A stretch of 47,090 nucleotides of DNA from positions 17,962 through 65,051 of the forward strand of contig NZ_LWBU01000002.1 of the NCBI RefSeq assembly GCF_001646665.1. The letters are read 5' to 3'. The notes below the pieces were generated by a model. It ran no database searches, was not told where the DNA came from, and worked only from the letters and a program-made list of their open reading frames with translations. This DNA is from Streptomyces noursei. GTDB lineage: Bacteria > Actinomycetota > Actinomycetes > Streptomycetales > Streptomycetaceae. Made by a program: the position numbers and the translations under genes. This document shows, piece after piece, positions 25,984 to 35,380 of the stretch; positions within the stretch are counted from its first letter, which is position 1; the number at the start of each line of letters is the position of its first letter.

Positions 25984-26370
25984 ATGGGCGGTTCGCACCG
26001 GACGGCCCGGGCACCGGGGCGGCCACGTCCGTCGACGACCCGCGCGGAGGACCCGGACCTGCTCCGGGTCGGCTACCCGCTGCCGGGGCTGGGCCGGCTC
26101 GCGCACCGGTCCACCGGACCGCACGCCCCGCCCGCGCAGGACCGGCTCGACCTCGTCCTCGGACCGGTCCGCGCCGCGCTCCTGCGCCACGCCCGCCGGC
26201 GGCCGTCCGTGTCGGAGGCGGCGGGCCGCGCCCATGTCACCGTCAGCACCGCCACCCACCACTGCGACCGGCTCGCCCGCTCCGGCCTGCTGCGGCGGCT
26301 GCGCCACGGCCGGGAGGTCCGCCTGTGCCTCACGGACGACGGCGCGGCCCTGCTCGACCTGCCGACGTGA
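25984..26370 (+). CDS. Small winged-helix (ArsR/MarR-like) regulator
   Basis: A 128-aa protein. The last 80 residues read as a winged helix: [39 protein letters not shown] (recognition helix) and [20 protein letters not shown] ending [11 protein letters not shown] (wing and last strand). This resembles only the C-terminal DNA-binding part of longer ArsR-type Streptomyces regulators, so it may be a reduced or truncated member. The first about 40 residues are low-complexity. The ATG at 25984 follows a G-rich stretch; no better start is visible. It is divergent from GH109 and converges within 3 bp with the FAD/Fe-S enzyme. A role in controlling the GH109/PNGase locus is inference. Confidence 0.65.
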   Translation: MGGSHRTARAPGRPRPSTTRAEDPDLLRVGYPLPGLGRLAHRSTGPHAPPAQDRLDLVLGPVRAALLRHARRRPSVSEAAGRAHVTVSTATHHCDRLARSGLLRRLRHGREVRLCLTDDGAALLDLPT

Positions 26371-26373
26371 GCG

Positions 26374-29298
26374 TCAGGGCCGGGTCGCCCGCTCCAGCTG
26401 GAGCAGCGCGGAGTGGTAGGGGCGGCCCGTGGCGTGCTCCATGCCCAGCTCGCACATCCGGTTCGCGGAGAGGTACGCGTCGAACGTCCGCGCCGTCACC
26501 CCGGCCGCCTCCCGGGCCGTCGCCGACTCCGTCAGTTCCGGGTGCAGCATCCCGCGGTCGCCCGCGAAGGCGCAGCAGCCGGCGTCGTCCGGGACGACGA
26601 CCTCCTCGGCGCACGCCGCCGCGAGCGCCGGCAGCCGGTCCTCGTCGCCGAGGTGCCGCATCGCGCAGGTGGGGTGCACCACCGCCGAGGCGGCCTTCCG
26701 CCGTACCGCCAGGTGCGGCAGCAGCTCGTCGGCGGCCCACACGACGGAGTCGAGGACCGTCAGCTGCTCGTGCAGCTCGCGGTTGCGGGCGTCGAGGTAC
26801 GGCACGACCTCGCGGGTCAGGCCCAGCGCGCAGGAGGAGGCGTCCACGACGAGCGGCAGTCTGCCGCCCGCGGTCCAGCCCCAGGCGGCCTCGACGATCC
26901 GGTTCGCCATCACCCGGGCGCCCTCGTCGTACCCCTTGGAGTGCCAGATCGTGGCGCAGCAGGTGCCCGTCACGTCGTCCGGGATCCACACCGGCTTCCC
27001 GGCCCGCTCCGCCAGGGCCACCACCGCCTCGGGCAGGGACGGCCCGTCGAACCCGGCCGGTTCGCCGAAGATCCGGTTCACGCACGCCGGGTAGTACACG
27101 GCGACCGCCCGCTGTCGCGCCGTCGCGGGCAGCCGCGCGGCGGCGGCACCGGGGACCTCCGGCAGCCACCCTGGGACCAGCTCGGGCCCCACCAGCCGGC
27201 GGGCCAGCCCCGTGACGGAGGCGGGCAGCCGGTCGCCGAGCCGCCGCCCGGTGGCCACCGCCAGCCGCGCCGAGGCCTCGACCGTCGCGAACCGCCGTGC
27301 GGCCAGCGCCGCCGCCCGCTCCTCGCGCGCCGAGTGCCGGGCGTGCCGCAGCCGCTTCATCAGCGCGCCGGTGTCGATGCCCACCGGGCAGTCGAGCCGA
27401 CACACCGAGTCGCCCGCGCAGGTGTCCACCGCCGCGTACCCGTACGCCGCGAGGAGGCCCGTCTCGACGGGCGAACCGGGGTTCTGCCGCATCATCTCGC
27501 GGCGCAGCACGATCCGCTGGCGGGGTGTGGTGGTCAGGTCCCGGCTGGGACAGGCCGGTTCGCAGAAGCCGCACTCGATGCACGCGTCGGTCAGCGGCTC
27601 CACCCGCGGCACCGTCTTCAGGCCGCGCAGGTGGCCGCGCGGGTCCCGGTCGAGGACGACGCGCGGGGCGAGCACCCCCTCCGGGTCCAGGGCCTGCTTG
27701 GTGCGCCACATCAGCTCCGTCGCCCTGGGCCCCCACTCGAGCTCCAGGAACGGCGCGATGTTCCGGCCGGTGGCGTGCTCGGCCTTCAGGGAGCCGTCGA
27801 ACCGCTCGACGGTCAGCTTGCAGAACTCGTCCATGAAGGCGGCGTACCGGTCGACGTCGTCCGGGTCGGACGGGTCGAAGGCGAGCAGGAAGTGCAGGTT
27901 GCCGTGGGCGGCGTGGCCGGCGACGGCGGCGTCGAAGCCGTGCTCCGCCTGGAGGGCGAGCAGCGCCTCGCACGCCTCGGCGAGCCGGGACGGCGGCACC
28001 GCGAAGTCCTCGGTGATCAGGGTCGTACCGGAGGGCCGTCCGCCGCCCGCCGCGGCGACGAACGCCTTGCGCGCCTTCCAGTAGCCGCCGATCGTCGCGG
28101 CGTCCCGGGTGAAGGTGTTGGTCACCGACGGCACGGGCGCGACCGGTTCGACGCCGTCGAGGACGCGCGCCGCCGCCCGCTCGTACTCCTCCAGGGCCTT
28201 GGTGCCGGGCGCGCGGAACTCCACCAGCAGGGCCGTGGTCGGCCCGGGCAGCCGGGCCCAGTCGGCGGGCACCCCGTCCACCCGCACGGACGCCCGCAGC
28301 GTGTTGCCGTCCATCAGCTCCACGGCGACCGCGCCCGCCTCGGTGAACAGCGGCACCGCGGCCGCGGCGGCGGGCAGGGACGGGAAGAACAGCAGCGCCG
28401 CGGCGACCTCGCGGTCCAGCGGCAGGGTGTCGAAGACCACCTCGGAGATGAACCCGAGGGTGCCCTGCGAGCCCACCATCAGCCCGCGCAGGATCGCGGC
28501 GGGCGTCGCCCCGTCCAGGAAGGCGTCGAGCCGGTAGCCGTTGGTGTTCTTGAGCTGGTGCTTGGCGCGGATCCGGGCCGTCAGCTCCGGGTCGGCCTCG
28601 ATCTCCGCCTTGATGGCCAGCAGCTCCGCGCACAGGCCGGGCTCCGCGTGCGCCAGGACGTCGTCGGCCGCCGGGTCGCCGGTGTCGACGACGGTGCCGG
28701 ACGGCAGGACGACGGTGAGGGAGGCGACCGTGCGGTACGAGTTGCGCGACGTGCCGGCCGTCATCCCGGACGCGTTGTTGGCGACGACCCCGCCGATCGT
28801 GCAGGCCACCCCGCTCGCCGGGTCCGGGCCGAGGACGCGGCCGTGGCGGGCGAGCGTCGCGTTGGCCCGGGCGACGGTGGTGCCGGGCCGGACACGGGCG
28901 CGGGCCCCGCCGTCGAGGACCTCGACGCCCACCCAGTGGCGGCGCACGTCCACCAGGATGTCCTCCCCCTGCGCCTGGCCGTTGAGGCTCGTCCCGGCGG
29001 CCCGGAAGACGACCTCCCGGCCCCGGCCGTGGGCGTACGACAGGACGGCCGAGATGTCGTCGACGTCCTCCGCGACCACGACGACCTGCGGCACGAACCG
29101 GTAGGGGCTGGCGTCCGACGCGTACCGGACCAGGTCGGAGACCTGCCACAGCACCTTCTCCGCGCCCACGAGCGCCGACAGTTCCTCCCGCAGCCGTCCG
29201 GGTGAGCCGTGGGCCAGCAGGTCGGGCACCCGGTCGGGGGAGGGCCCGTGGTGCGCGCCGGGGCGAAGGGCGTCGGGTTTCGGCTCCGGCTGCGGCAT
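26374..29298 (-). CDS. FAD/Fe-S oxidoreductase, D-lactate dehydrogenase type (GlcD-GlcF-like fusion)
   Basis: A 974-aa single-chain enzyme. The N-terminal FAD_binding_4 domain (about 50-230) has VVVVAEDVDDISAVL, FRAAGTSLNGQAQGEDILVD and GVVANNASGM; an FAD-oxidase C domain follows (about 240-500, with VAGHAAHGNLHF). Ferredoxin-like cysteines are CIECGFCEPACP and CAGDSVCRLDCPVG, and two CCG domains follow (CCATIWHSKG near 770; CCAFAGDRG at 908). This is the architecture of membrane-associated D-lactate or 2-hydroxyacid dehydrogenases passing electrons to quinone. The ATG at 29298 is preceded by GAGGGGA. It lies 74 bp downstream of marR on the same strand. D-2-hydroxyglutarate or glycolate are other possible substrates. 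Confidence 0.9.
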   Translation of the reverse strand: MPQPEPKPDALRPGAHHGPSPDRVPDLLAHGSPGRLREELSALVGAEKVLWQVSDLVRYASDASPYRFVPQVVVVAEDVDDISAVLSYAHGRGREVVFRAAGTSLNGQAQGEDILVDVRRHWVGVEVLDGGARARVRPGTTVARANATLARHGRVLGPDPASGVACTIGGVVANNASGMTAGTSRNSYRTVASLTVVLPSGTVVDTGDPAADDVLAHAEPGLCAELLAIKAEIEADPELTARIRAKHQLKNTNGYRLDAFLDGATPAAILRGLMVGSQGTLGFISEVVFDTLPLDREVAAALLFFPSLPAAAAAVPLFTEAGAVAVELMDGNTLRASVRVDGVPADWARLPGPTTALLVEFRAPGTKALEEYERAAARVLDGVEPVAPVPSVTNTFTRDAATIGGYWKARKAFVAAAGGGRPSGTTLITEDFAVPPSRLAEACEALLALQAEHGFDAAVAGHAAHGNLHFLLAFDPSDPDDVDRYAAFMDEFCKLTVERFDGSLKAEHATGRNIAPFLELEWGPRATELMWRTKQALDPEGVLAPRVVLDRDPRGHLRGLKTVPRVEPLTDACIECGFCEPACPSRDLTTTPRQRIVLRREMMRQNPGSPVETGLLAAYGYAAVDTCAGDSVCRLDCPVGIDTGALMKRLRHARHSAREERAAALAARRFATVEASARLAVATGRRLGDRLPASVTGLARRLVGPELVPGWLPEVPGAAAARLPATARQRAVAVYYPACVNRIFGEPAGFDGPSLPEAVVALAERAGKPVWIPDDVTGTCCATIWHSKGYDEGARVMANRIVEAAWGWTAGGRLPLVVDASSCALGLTREVVPYLDARNRELHEQLTVLDSVVWAADELLPHLAVRRKAASAVVHPTCAMRHLGDEDRLPALAAACAEEVVVPDDAGCCAFAGDRGMLHPELTESATAREAAGVTARTFDAYLSANRMCELGMEHATGRPYHSALLQLERATRP

Positions 29299-29372
29299 CT
29301 CGCGGTCCCCTCGACGGGCGGCGCCGCCTCGCGGCACCGGCGGGTCCGGGCGCGGGTGTCACGGCACGGGCG

Positions 29373-29822
29373 TCAGCAGTGGCGCTCCGGGCGTGCGTCG
29401 ACCAGAGCGGACAGCAGCCCGCCGAGCACCTCGCGCTGTTCGGCGGTCAATGGAGCCAGGATGTCCTCTGCGGCGGCCCGGCGCGCGGTACGCAGCTGCC
29501 GCAGCGTGTCCCGGCCCGCGTCGGTCAGCTCGATCCGCACCACCCGGCGGTTGGCCGGATCCGGGACGCGGCGGACCCGCCCGCTCGCCTCCAGCCCGTC
29601 GACCAGGCTCGTCACGGCACGCGGGACGACCTCCAGACGGGCGGCGAGGTCGGCCATCCGCGGCGGTGCGTCGTAGTGCGCGACCGTGCGCAGCAGCCGC
29701 GACTGGGCCGGGGTGATCGCTATGTCGGCCGACTCCAGCTGCCGTTTCTGGCTGCGGTGGAGGCGCCTGGTCAGCCGGAGCAGCTGCTCGGCGAGGAGGC
29801 CGTCGGCGTCGGGGGAGTACAT
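29373..29822 (-). CDS. MarR-family transcriptional regulator
   Basis: A 149-aa MarR protein with the winged helix at about 35-105: ITPAQSRLLRTVAHYDAPPR, MADLAARLEVVPRAVTSLVD (recognition helix), LEASGRVRRVPDPANRRVVR, then LTDAGRDTL; flanking helices form the dimer interface. It is divergent from an ABC exporter with an operator-like dyad between, the usual arrangement for a drug-responsive repressor. No Shine-Dalgarno precedes the ATG at 29822, while TAGCAT sits 6 bp before it, so a leaderless transcript is possible. The FAD/Fe-S enzyme gene follows 74 bp after its stop and could be cotranscribed. Confidence 0.93.
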   Translation of the reverse strand: MYSPDADGLLAEQLLRLTRRLHRSQKRQLESADIAITPAQSRLLRTVAHYDAPPRMADLAARLEVVPRAVTSLVDGLEASGRVRRVPDPANRRVVRIELTDAGRDTLRQLRTARRAAAEDILAPLTAEQREVLGGLLSALVDARPERHC

Positions 29823-29846
29823 GGCGGCATGCTATCAGGACCATGT

Positions 29847-29879
29847 TCATTGTGAGGTTAGGTAACAATGAGCTAAGCT
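29847..29879 (+). promoter_or_regulatory. ABC exporter promoter with MarR-type dyad
   Basis: A perfect dyad TCATTGT (29847-29853) and ACAATGA (29865-29871) with an 11-nt spacer overlaps a candidate promoter: TTGTGA (29850-29855) and TAAGCT (29874-29879), 18 bp apart. This is where a MarR dimer would block transcription of the exporter. The spacer GAGGTTAGGTA also resembles half of an actinobacterial iron box, but the other half is missing. Confidence 0.55.
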
Positions 29880-29949
29880 CTCGGAGTCGTTCCTCCGGGC
29901 CGCTCCGGAAGGACGGCCCGCACCGTCCCCTGTACGTTCGAAGGAGCCC

Positions 29950-31764
<1,815 letters not shown>

Positions 31765-31830
31765 CCCGGCGCCGGCCCCGGTGAGGGCGCGGGCGCGAGT
31801 CCCGGGGTGGCGCGGTGGCGCGTACGACGA

Positions 31831-31871
31831 CGGCGCCGCCGCTCCCGTGGGACGGGGGAGCGACGGCGCCG
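31831..31871. terminator. 16-bp hairpin shared by ABC exporter and the 19-codon gene
   Basis: CGGCGCCGCCGCTCCC (31831-31846) pairs with 31856-31871, one mismatch, 9-nt loop. It lies 66 bp after the exporter stop and 11 bp after the stop of the convergent small ORF, so it can end both transcripts. Confidence 0.8.
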
Positions 31872-31882
31872 GGGGACGACCG

Positions 31883-31942
31883 TCAGACGAGCCAGCCGAT
31901 GAAGTGGACGACGCCGGCGAGCAGGTCGGTGATGACGTTCAT
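31883..31942 (-). CDS. 19-aa hydrophobic/amphipathic peptide
   Basis: ATG at 31942-31940, TGA at 31885-31883, giving MNVITDLLAGVVHFIGWLV. A near-perfect ribosome binding site AAGGAGAA (31951-31958) is spaced 8-9 nt from the ATG, better than that of most genes in the window, and a 16-bp terminator hairpin follows 11 bp after the stop. All of these together argue for a real gene rather than chance. The peptide has a single Asp, a central His, a C-terminal Trp and otherwise hydrophobic residues; as a helix it could sit in or on a membrane. Function unknown: leader peptide, membrane-active peptide or small transporter accessory are options. Conservation could not be tested here. Confidence 0.62.
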   Translation of the reverse strand: MNVITDLLAGVVHFIGWLV

Positions 31943-31979
31943 GTGGGGTGTTCTCCTTGTGCCGTGCGAATTCGTGTGG

Positions 31980-31991
31980 GACTGCGCAGTC
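31980..31991. promoter_or_regulatory. 12-bp perfect palindrome upstream of the 19-codon gene
   Basis: GACTGCGCAGTC lies 38-49 bp before the small ORF ATG, in the leader or promoter. It may be a regulator site. No convincing -10/-35 pair was found; TACGGT on the minus strand (32017-32022) is a weak -10 candidate. Confidence 0.35.
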
Positions 31992-32073
31992 GCGGTCTGC
32001 AGCCCGTCGCTTGCGCACCGTAAGCATCATCCGCCGCACGCGCCGCGGCCAGGGAAACCGGTGGCGATCATGC

Positions 32074-32106
32074 GTTCGGGCGAACAGCCGAGCCCGTGTT
32101 CGCCTG
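32074..32106. promoter_or_regulatory. Operator-like repeats in the gap before the MltG-like gene
   Basis: GGCGAACA (32079-32086) and TGTTCGCC (32097-32104) form a perfect 8-bp dyad with a 10-nt spacer. Overlapping it is GTTCG-GG-CGAAC (32074-32085). The site lies between the divergent 19-codon gene and the MltG-like gene. Confidence 0.4.
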
Positions 32107-32190
32107 TTCCCCTGTTCTGCTCGGCGGATCGGGCGAGGGCCTGCGCCCGATTTACCGGATTATGTGCTGATCTCGGGTTAGCGTGCCCGC

Positions 32191-33048
32191 ATGGTGAACG
32201 AGTCCCCGCAGGACACGCCCCGGCGCGGGCGTCCCCGCATGACCCGTCGCGGCCGGCTGGCCCTCGGTGCCGGTCTGCTCGTCGTGACGGCCGCCGCGGT
32301 GCTGGTGCCGCTGCTGCTGTCCGAGGAACCGCCGGTCGTGCCGCCCCCGGAGAAGCCGAGGATGCTGCTCGTCCCGGAGGGGTGGCGGGCGAGCCAGGTG
32401 TACGAGGCGGCCGACAAGGCGCTCCGGGTGGCGCCCGGCACCACCCGCAAGGTCGCCGAGGGCGGCACCCTCAAGCTGCCGGCGGACGCGCTGGGCAACC
32501 CGGAGGGGTTCCTGTTCCCCGCCACGTACCCGGTCTACCGGAAGACCACGCCCCGCGGACTGCTGGACTACATGGTCAGGACCGCGCACGAGCGGTTCGG
32601 CGCGGAACGCATCAGCTCCGGGGCCCAGCGCACCGGGGTGAACCTCTACCAGACGGTGACCATCGCCAGCATCGTGCAGGCCGAGGCCGACACCCCGGAG
32701 GACATGGGCAAGGTCGCCCGGGTCATCCACAACCGCCTCGCCCAGGGCATGACGCTCCAGATGGACTCGACCCTCAACTACGGGCTCGGCCGCTCCACGC
32801 TCGACACGTCGCACGCGGACACCCGGATGGACAACCCGTACAACACCTACAACCGCCAGGGGCTGCCGCCCACACCGATCGACAACCCCGGTGAGCAGGC
32901 GATGCACGCGGCGATCGACCCGCCGCCCGGCGACTGGCTCTACTTCGTCACCGTACGGCCCGGGGACACCCGCTTCACCGCCGACTACGGGGAGCACCAG
33001 CGCAATGTCGAGGAGTTCAACGCCCTCCGCGCGTCCGCCCCGAACTGA
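32191..33048 (+). CDS. Short MltG/YceG-like endolytic transglycosylase
   Basis: A 285-aa protein: cytoplasmic basic N-terminus, one TM (about 24-44), then an external MltG domain. The family motifs are EGFLFPATYPV (105-115), TIASIVQAEA with the catalytic Glu165, ARVIHNRLAQGM, MDSTLNYGLG, YNTYNRQGLPPTPIDNPG and YFVTVRPGDTRFTADYGEH. MltG cuts nascent peptidoglycan and sets glycan length. The main actinobacterial MltG is much longer (500-600 aa) and sits beside ruvX/aroE genes, so this is a short paralogue. No Shine-Dalgarno precedes the ATG at 32191, and TTAGCG lies 8 bp upstream, so it may be leaderless. Confidence 0.88.
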   Translation: MVNESPQDTPRRGRPRMTRRGRLALGAGLLVVTAAAVLVPLLLSEEPPVVPPPEKPRMLLVPEGWRASQVYEAADKALRVAPGTTRKVAEGGTLKLPADALGNPEGFLFPATYPVYRKTTPRGLLDYMVRTAHERFGAERISSGAQRTGVNLYQTVTIASIVQAEADTPEDMGKVARVIHNRLAQGMTLQMDSTLNYGLGRSTLDTSHADTRMDNPYNTYNRQGLPPTPIDNPGEQAMHAAIDPPPGDWLYFVTVRPGDTRFTADYGEHQRNVEEFNALRASAPN

Positions 33049-33069
33049 CCGCCTGCCGCCCGGGGTGCG

Positions 33070-34227
33070 TCAGACGGCCACCGTCTCCCGCTCCCGGCCC
33101 CGGTCCTCGCCGCCGCCCGGCTCCTCGGCCGGGCCGCCGGCGCGCTCCAGCAGGCGGGTGATGTCACGGGCCGCCGAGCGGCCGGCGCGGTTCGCGCCGA
33201 TGGTGGAGGCGGAGGGGCCGTACCCCACCAGATGGACACGCGCGTCGCGCACGGCGCGCGTACCGTCCAGCCGGATGCCGCCGCCCGGCTCGCGCAGCCG
33301 GAGCGGGGCCAGGTGGTCGACGGCCGCACGGAAGCCGGTCGCCCACAGGATGACGTCGGCGTCCACCGTCCGCCCCTCCGGCGGGGAACCGTCCCCCCAC
33401 ACCACGCCCGTCGGGGTGATCCGGTCGAACATCGGGAACCGGTCCAGGACCCCGCGCTCCCGGGCCCGCCGGGTCGCCTCGTTCAGCGGCAGTCCCGTCA
33501 CGCTGACCACGCTCAGCGGGGGCAGTCCGCGCCGGACCCGTTCCTCCACCAGGGCCACCGCCGCCCGCCCCTCGGCCTCCCCGAAGGCGCCCTCGCGCCA
33601 GACCGGCTCCCGGCGCGTCACCCACGTGGTCTCCGCCGCCACCTCCGCGATCTCCATCAGGTGCTGCGTGCCCGACGCCCCGCCGCCCACCACGACCACC
33701 CGGCGGCCGGCGAACGCCGCCGGTCCCGGATAGTCCGCCGTGTGCAGCTGCCACCCGCGGAAGGTCTCCTGGCCCGGGTAGCGCGGCCAGAACGGCCGGT
33801 CCCACGTGCCCGTCGCGTTGACCAGGGCCCGCGTCGCGTACGTCCCCTCCGAGGTCTCCACCAGCAGGCGCCCCGCCTCCCCCTCCCGGACCGCGCCCAC
33901 GTCCACGGGCCGGTGCACCCGCAGCCCGAACCGCTCCTCGTACCGCGCGAAGTAGCCGCCGATCACCTCCGACGACGGCCGGCTCCCGTCGGCACCGGTC
34001 AGCTCCATACCGGGCAGCGCGTGCATCCCGTGCACCTTGCCGTACGTCAGCGACGGCCACCGGAACTGCCAGGCCCCGCCGGGCCGCGGGGCGTGGTCCA
34101 GGACGACGAAGTCCCGGTCCGGCTCCAGCCCGGCACGCCGCAGGTGGTACGCGGCGGACAGCCCCGCCTGACCCGCACCGACGACGACCACGTCCACGGC
34201 GGTGGACCCACCCGGAAAGTAGTTCAT
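33070..34227 (-). CDS. Flavin-containing monooxygenase-like NAD(P)/FAD oxidoreductase
   Basis: A 385-aa class B-type flavoprotein. FAD motif GAGQAG is at 17-22, the NADPH motif GGGASG at 181-186, and FRGWQLHTADY (156-166) fits the FxGxxxHxxx(W/Y) fingerprint of FMO/Baeyer-Villiger enzymes, with Tyr at the last position. ILWATGFR near the C-terminus is the second family marker. The start is the ATG at 34227 (MNYFPGG); the frame runs on to 35559 but crosses other genes. Expected reaction: oxygenation of a soft nucleophile or ketone, or a role in trafficking of reduced metabolites. It is a single gene divergent from the YjbQ-type gene. Confidence 0.9.
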   Translation of the reverse strand: MNYFPGGSTAVDVVVVGAGQAGLSAAYHLRRAGLEPDRDFVVLDHAPRPGGAWQFRWPSLTYGKVHGMHALPGMELTGADGSRPSSEVIGGYFARYEERFGLRVHRPVDVGAVREGEAGRLLVETSEGTYATRALVNATGTWDRPFWPRYPGQETFRGWQLHTADYPGPAAFAGRRVVVVGGGASGTQHLMEIAEVAAETTWVTRREPVWREGAFGEAEGRAAVALVEERVRRGLPPLSVVSVTGLPLNEATRRARERGVLDRFPMFDRITPTGVVWGDGSPPEGRTVDADVILWATGFRAAVDHLAPLRLREPGGGIRLDGTRAVRDARVHLVGYGPSASTIGANRAGRSAARDITRLLERAGGPAEEPGGGEDRGRERETVAV

Positions 34228-34308
34228 GATTCCACCAACCACGGTCCATCGGCGGATCTTCCCGGCCGCTCCCGGGCGCGCGCCCCACCCGATGACACCA
34301 TGGAGGAC

Positions 34309-34731
34309 ATGAGCGACGCATTCACCACCCGTACGCTGCGCATCACCACCGGCAACAGGGAGACCGTCCACGACCTCACCGGCGCCTGTGCCTCCTTCCT
34401 CCGGGAGGTGGCGACCGGCCGCGACGGCCTGCTGAACGTCTTCACCCCGCACGCCACGACCGGCGTGGCCATCCTGGAGACCGGCGCCGGAAGCGACGAC
34501 GACCTGCTGGCCGCGCTCCACACCCTGCTCCCGGCCGACGACCGCTGGCAGCACCGCCACGGCAGCCCGGGCCACGGCCGCGACCACGTCCTCCCCGCCC
34601 TCGTCCCCCCGCACGCCACGATCCCGGTCGTGAGCGGCGAAATGGCGCTCGGCACCTGGCAGTCGGTGTGCCTGGTCGACACGAACAAGGACAACCCGGA
34701 GCGTCAGGTGCGGCTGAGCTTCCTGGGCTGA
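34309..34731 (+). CDS. YjbQ/UPF0047 family protein
   Basis: About 140 aa. The fold markers are all present: TTGNRETVHDLTG, LLNVFTPHATTGVAILE, the His-rich HRHGSPGHGRDHVLPAL, VPPHATIPVVSGEMALGTWQ and SVCLVDTNKDNPERQVRLSF. The family forms trimers with metal-binding His residues; E. coli YjbQ can supply weak thiamine-phosphate synthase activity, but the natural role is unclear. Two starts are possible, ATG at 34300 (adds MED) and ATG at 34309; GGAGG lies too close to the second, so the first may be used. Confidence 0.9.
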   Translation: MSDAFTTRTLRITTGNRETVHDLTGACASFLREVATGRDGLLNVFTPHATTGVAILETGAGSDDDLLAALHTLLPADDRWQHRHGSPGHGRDHVLPALVPPHATIPVVSGEMALGTWQSVCLVDTNKDNPERQVRLSFLG

Positions 34732-34805
34732 CCGAGCCGCCCCGGCCCGCAGGCCCGGCCGTACGTCCGGGAGCCGGCGGCCGCACCGCTGGAAACGGGC
34801 GGCCT

Positions 34806-35330
34806 TCACCCGTATTCGGGGCCGGTGCCGTGCAGCAGCGCTTCGGCGATGTCGTGCACACGGTCCAGGGTCATGCCGGTGCGCTGTTCGACGGCGAGCG
34901 GATGGTCGGTGGGTTCGAGCTCCACCAACGGCCGTTCGCCGATCGGGCGGGTGTGGACGTGGGTCTTCAGGTTGATGGTGCTGGGGGAGTAGAGCGGCAG
35001 CTCGGTGGAGAGCCAGCCGAAGTACGGCTTCTCCGACTCGCGCCCCGGTGTGTCCCACAGGTCGGCCGCCCGGGAGAAGTTCCCACGGCTGAGCGAGACC
35101 CAGACCCCCCAGGAGAACATCTCGTCGCTGTCGATGACCGGTATCTCGATCAGACCCTTCACGAAATAGTGCTGCGCCTTGATGACGCACTGGTCCGAGG
35201 AGAGCAGGCAGTCGGCGGCATCGGCGAAACCCGGATCCCAGACGTAGGGGGCGGCGGCGGAGTAGTTCATCGGCAACTCGCCGTGGTGCCTGCCACAGCA
35301 CGAGCAGGTGTATCGGGCATCGCTGGTCAT
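34806..35330 (-). CDS. DUF2199 domain protein
   Basis: A 174-aa cytoplasmic protein. It opens with a Cys pair motif YTCSCCGRHHGELPMNYS, followed by DPGFADAADCLLSSDQCVIK, HYFVKGLIEIPVIDSDEMFS and WGVWVSLSRGNF, which I recognise as DUF2199. The paired cysteines may bind zinc. Function is unknown. The start at 35330 is the first ATG of the frame. It converges with the YjbQ-type gene and is divergent from the short coding remnant and the ARMT1-like gene. Confidence 0.85.
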   Translation of the reverse strand: MTSDARYTCSCCGRHHGELPMNYSAAAPYVWDPGFADAADCLLSSDQCVIKAQHYFVKGLIEIPVIDSDEMFSWGVWVSLSRGNFSRAADLWDTPGRESEKPYFGWLSTELPLYSPSTINLKTHVHTRPIGERPLVELEPTDHPLAVEQRTGMTLDRVHDIAEALLHGTGPEYG

Positions 35331-35380
35331 GGCGGGAGCCTATCGACCCACTCGGGCGGTCACGCCGCCGGCGGTTGCAG

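Noticed and set aside
26330..29362. Alternative 1010-aa frame opposite or shifted to the FAD/Fe-S enzyme
   Set aside because: It is an Arg/Gly/Pro-rich frame-shifted shadow with no domain, whereas the 974-aa frame shows FAD, Fe-S and CCG motifs throughout.
29855..29873. Possible iron box (DmdR/IdeR type) in the marR/ABC promoter
   Set aside because: Only the first half TGAGGTTAGG matches the TTAGGTTAGG half-site; the second half does not, and the TCATTGT/ACAATGA dyad explains the site better.
32081..32102. Possible LexA (SOS) box CGAAC...GTTCG
   Set aside because: The half-sites are about 11-12 bp apart, whereas the actinobacterial LexA box needs a 4-bp spacing.
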